This document shows positions 62,405 to 64,000 of a stretch of DNA of 64,000 nt, piece by piece. Source of the stretch: Bacteroidota bacterium (lineage in GTDB: Bacteria; Bacteroidota; Bacteroidia; Chitinophagales; BACL12); assembly GCA_016718035.1 (NCBI GenBank), contig JADKEK010000001.1, positions 1,054,001-1,118,000 of the forward strand, read 5' to 3'. The notes beneath the pieces were generated by a model. That model was not told the DNA's origin, searched no databases, and saw nothing but the letters and a program-made list of their open reading frames with translations. Every line of letters starts with the position of its first letter. Position 1 is the first letter of the stretch. The position numbers and the translations under genes are program-made.

Positions 62405-62878
62405 ATGCACGCTAACGAACAATTAATCCATAATTTTTATTCCGCTTTTTTGGATAAAGATTATCAGACTATGCAAAATAGTTATGCTGAAGAGGCAACT
62501 TTTTCCGATCCTGTATTTCAGCATTTATCAGTACAAGAAGTAAGGGCAATGTGGGAAATGTTTTGTAAGCGTGGAAAGGACATGCAACTCACTTTTTCCA
62601 TTCAACATGCCGATGATAAATATGTGCATGCCACCTGGATTCCGAATTATACATTTTCTGCAACCGGCAGACCTGTCACCAATTATATCACTTCTAAATT
62701 TACCATTGTAGATAAAAAAATAGTGAACCATGTCGACCATTTTAATTTTTACAAATGGTCAAGTCAGGCATTAGGATTGAGCGGGACCTTACTCGGTTGG
62801 ACACCAATGGTAAAAAATAAAGTGCGCAAAACAGCAATGAAAAATTTACATACTTTTATGCAAAAATCAGCTTCTTAA
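62405..62878 (+). CDS. NTF2-like (SnoaL-type) protein
   Basis: 157 residues: HNFYSAFLDKDYQTMQNSYAEEATFSDPVFQHLS, VRAMWEMFCKRGKDM, WIPNYTFSATGRPVTNYITSKFTIVDKKIVNHVDHFNFY. The NTF2-like fold without obvious catalytic residues. Next gene is 4 bases away, so they are co-transcribed. Confidence 0.85.
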   Translation: MHANEQLIHNFYSAFLDKDYQTMQNSYAEEATFSDPVFQHLSVQEVRAMWEMFCKRGKDMQLTFSIQHADDKYVHATWIPNYTFSATGRPVTNYITSKFTIVDKKIVNHVDHFNFYKWSSQALGLSGTLLGWTPMVKNKVRKTAMKNLHTFMQKSAS

Positions 62879-62882
62879 TAAT

Positions 62883-63431
62883 ATGTCAATTCCAGCTACC
62901 ACTTTACCCGAATTAATTACATCAAGATTAATACTCAATCAGGTTCAAATTGAGGATGCACCGCAAGTGTTTATCTTACGTAACGACAAATTAGTAAACA
63001 AGTATGTCGATTTACCAGAAACACCGGATGAAGCCGCGGCTGCAAACTTTATTCATAAAGTAAACGATTACAATTTACAAAATAAAGGCAGATATTGGGC
63101 AATACGATTAAAGGACAATCCTCAGTTGATTGGTTCAATATGTTTGTGGAATTTTGATGACAATACCAATACAGCGGAATTAGGATTTACGCTGCTTACA
63201 GATTACTGGCGCAAGGGATATATGCAGGAAGCGCTTCAATGTGTCCTTCAGTATGGTTTCGATGATTTACACCTTACAAAAATTGATGGCTGGACACACC
63301 AACTAAATGAAGCATCAATAGGATTAATGGAAAAAGTGGGTTTTACCAGAAATTTCGAGTTAGAAAAACAAGCTATCGTAGATGAATCAGAAAAACATAT
63401 GGTAATCTACACTATTCTAAATCAGCACTAA
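62883..63431 (+). CDS. GNAT-family N-acetyltransferase (RimJ/RimL-like)
   Basis: 182 residues: LITSRLILNQVQIEDAPQVFILRNDK, GRYWAIRLKDNPQLIGSICLWNFDD, AELGFTLLTDYWRKGYMQEALQCVLQYGFDDLHLTKIDGWTHQLNEASIGLMEKVGFTR. This is the RimJ/RimL GNAT fold. The target is unknown. Convergent with Ppx by 4-base overlap. Confidence 0.88.
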   Translation: MSIPATTLPELITSRLILNQVQIEDAPQVFILRNDKLVNKYVDLPETPDEAAAANFIHKVNDYNLQNKGRYWAIRLKDNPQLIGSICLWNFDDNTNTAELGFTLLTDYWRKGYMQEALQCVLQYGFDDLHLTKIDGWTHQLNEASIGLMEKVGFTRNFELEKQAIVDESEKHMVIYTILNQH

Positions 63432-64000
63432 ACTTCAATTGTTTTGCTCTTCCATTCATGATAAAGTTGAGATATCAATCCATCACTTAAACCTTGTTTA
63501 GGGACAAATATTTTTTCAATACCGGCCCATTTCATTACATTGATATAAATTTTAAGTGCAGGCACAATAACATCTGCCCTATCCGGTTTTAAGCCTAATT
63601 CACGAACGCGTTCTCCCATACTTAAATCGTCCATATACATCATGACACGTTTTAATATACTGATGCTCAGATAAGGTTTACCGGCTTTGCCATAATGTTT
63701 CATTACATGGTTGATATTACCCCCAACGCCAATGGCACTTAATTCGAAGTTGATATTTTTCGTCGCTTTAATCCATTCCAGCATTTCACGCCATTCAGTA
63801 TCATTCACCTGGTCGTTTAATAAACGTAAGGTTCCAATGTTAAACGAACGGTTGGCAATTAATTTACCATTACCCAAAAAACCTAATTCGGTACTTCCAC
63901 CGCCAACATCTATATATAAATAAAAATCATTTGGCTCTAATCCAATTTGATCCAGTGGTACACCCAAAATTGTTTTTCCTTCACGGTCGCCCGAAATAAT
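63428..64000 (-). CDS. Exopolyphosphatase/GppA family protein, partial
   Basis: The frame is open to base 64000, so the N-terminus lies outside the window; the TTG at 63967 is not the start. About 190 residues of a Ppx/GppA domain are present: SGDREGKTILGVPL, YIDVGGGSTELGFLGNGKLI (phosphate-binding), FNIGTLRLL, IGVGGNINHVMK, LKPDRADVIVPALKIY. It hydrolyses polyphosphate or pppGpp. Confidence 0.88.
   Translation of the reverse strand: MISGDREGKTILGVPLDQIGLEPNDFYLYIDVGGGSTELGFLGNGKLIANRSFNIGTLRLLNDQVNDTEWREMLEWIKATKNINFELSAIGVGGNINHVMKHYGKAGKPYLSISILKRVMMYMDDLSMGERVRELGLKPDRADVIVPALKIYINVMKWAGIEKIFVPKQGLSDGLISQLYHEWKSKTIEV

Overview
The window is an AT-rich stretch of a Bacteroidota chromosome, most likely from the Chitinophagales/Saprospirales/Sphingobacteriales side of the phylum. 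Evidence: Por/T9SS C-terminal sorting domains on at least six large proteins, GWxTD, GSCFA, DUF2851, WbqC and LytS/LytTR families, TAnnTTTG -7 promoter elements upstream of both tRNAs and several genes, and a tmRNA whose tag reads GESNYAMAA. Most genes are housekeeping genes. No prophage, CRISPR array or transposase gene is visible.

Layout. 1-5.4 kb: a truncated lipoprotein, pyrF, a DUF2851 gene, a PspC gene, tRNA-Leu, long G-homopolymers, xerD and aroQ. 5.9-12.8 kb: GT2 and GWxTD genes (-), then WbqC, serine hydrolase and a 2H-phosphoesterase-like gene (+), then an FAD dehydrogenase. 12.8-15 kb: bioF and bioB. 15-18.4 kb: a small exported protein, a UbiA-family gene, an RlmI-type methyltransferase and a dienelactone hydrolase. 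19.3-22.3 kb: a compact minus-strand operon of rhodaneses, a membrane protein, a Crp/Fnr regulator, a TPMT-like methyltransferase, thioredoxin and a DUF6132-rhodanese fusion, which looks like sulfur/thiol handling under one redox-type regulator. 22.4-28 kb: a DUF4349 lipoprotein, a MopE-repeat T9SS protein and a broken T9SS gene. 28.1-31.3 kb: tmRNA, then a PlsB-like acyltransferase translationally coupled to gpsA (glycerol-3-phosphate supply and use). 31.5-36.6 kb: redox proteins, DUF192, a LiaF-like membrane protein with a LytS/LytTR pair, and a 36-residue Lys-rich protein. 36.7-42 kb: T9SS protein, groEL/groES, T9SS protein. 42.8-53.5 kb: rarA, phhA, recF with DUF721, pdhA, a TPR protein, ribH, FkbM, MBL, tRNA-Met, rmuC, GSCFA. 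53.5-61.6 kb: a catalytically dead phosphatase-fold protein and two paralogous T9SS beta-helix proteins flanking a TonB-dependent receptor. 61.8-64 kb: cupin, DUF1272, NTF2-like, GNAT and a truncated Ppx/GppA gene.

The most unusual content is non-coding. Two 168-bp MITE-like elements (31312-31479 and, inverted, 61642-61809) are about 95% identical, have terminal inverted repeats and are bounded by TA; one sits inside the gpsA stop codon. Four intergenic regions carry a family of large compound repeats (about 200-410 bp periods, some in tandem). Several copies have been interrupted by different 12-20 bp perfect or near-perfect palindromes, and one such palindrome also lies in frame inside the thioredoxin gene.

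Caution: at least five genes (groEL, UbiA, thioredoxin, DUF4349 and a T9SS gene) are broken by single-base length changes, four of them clearly in homopolymers, and the window contains G-runs of 14-22 bases. Because groEL is among them, consensus errors are the likeliest cause. These frames are annotated as intact genes with suspected errors unless the damage is heavier.
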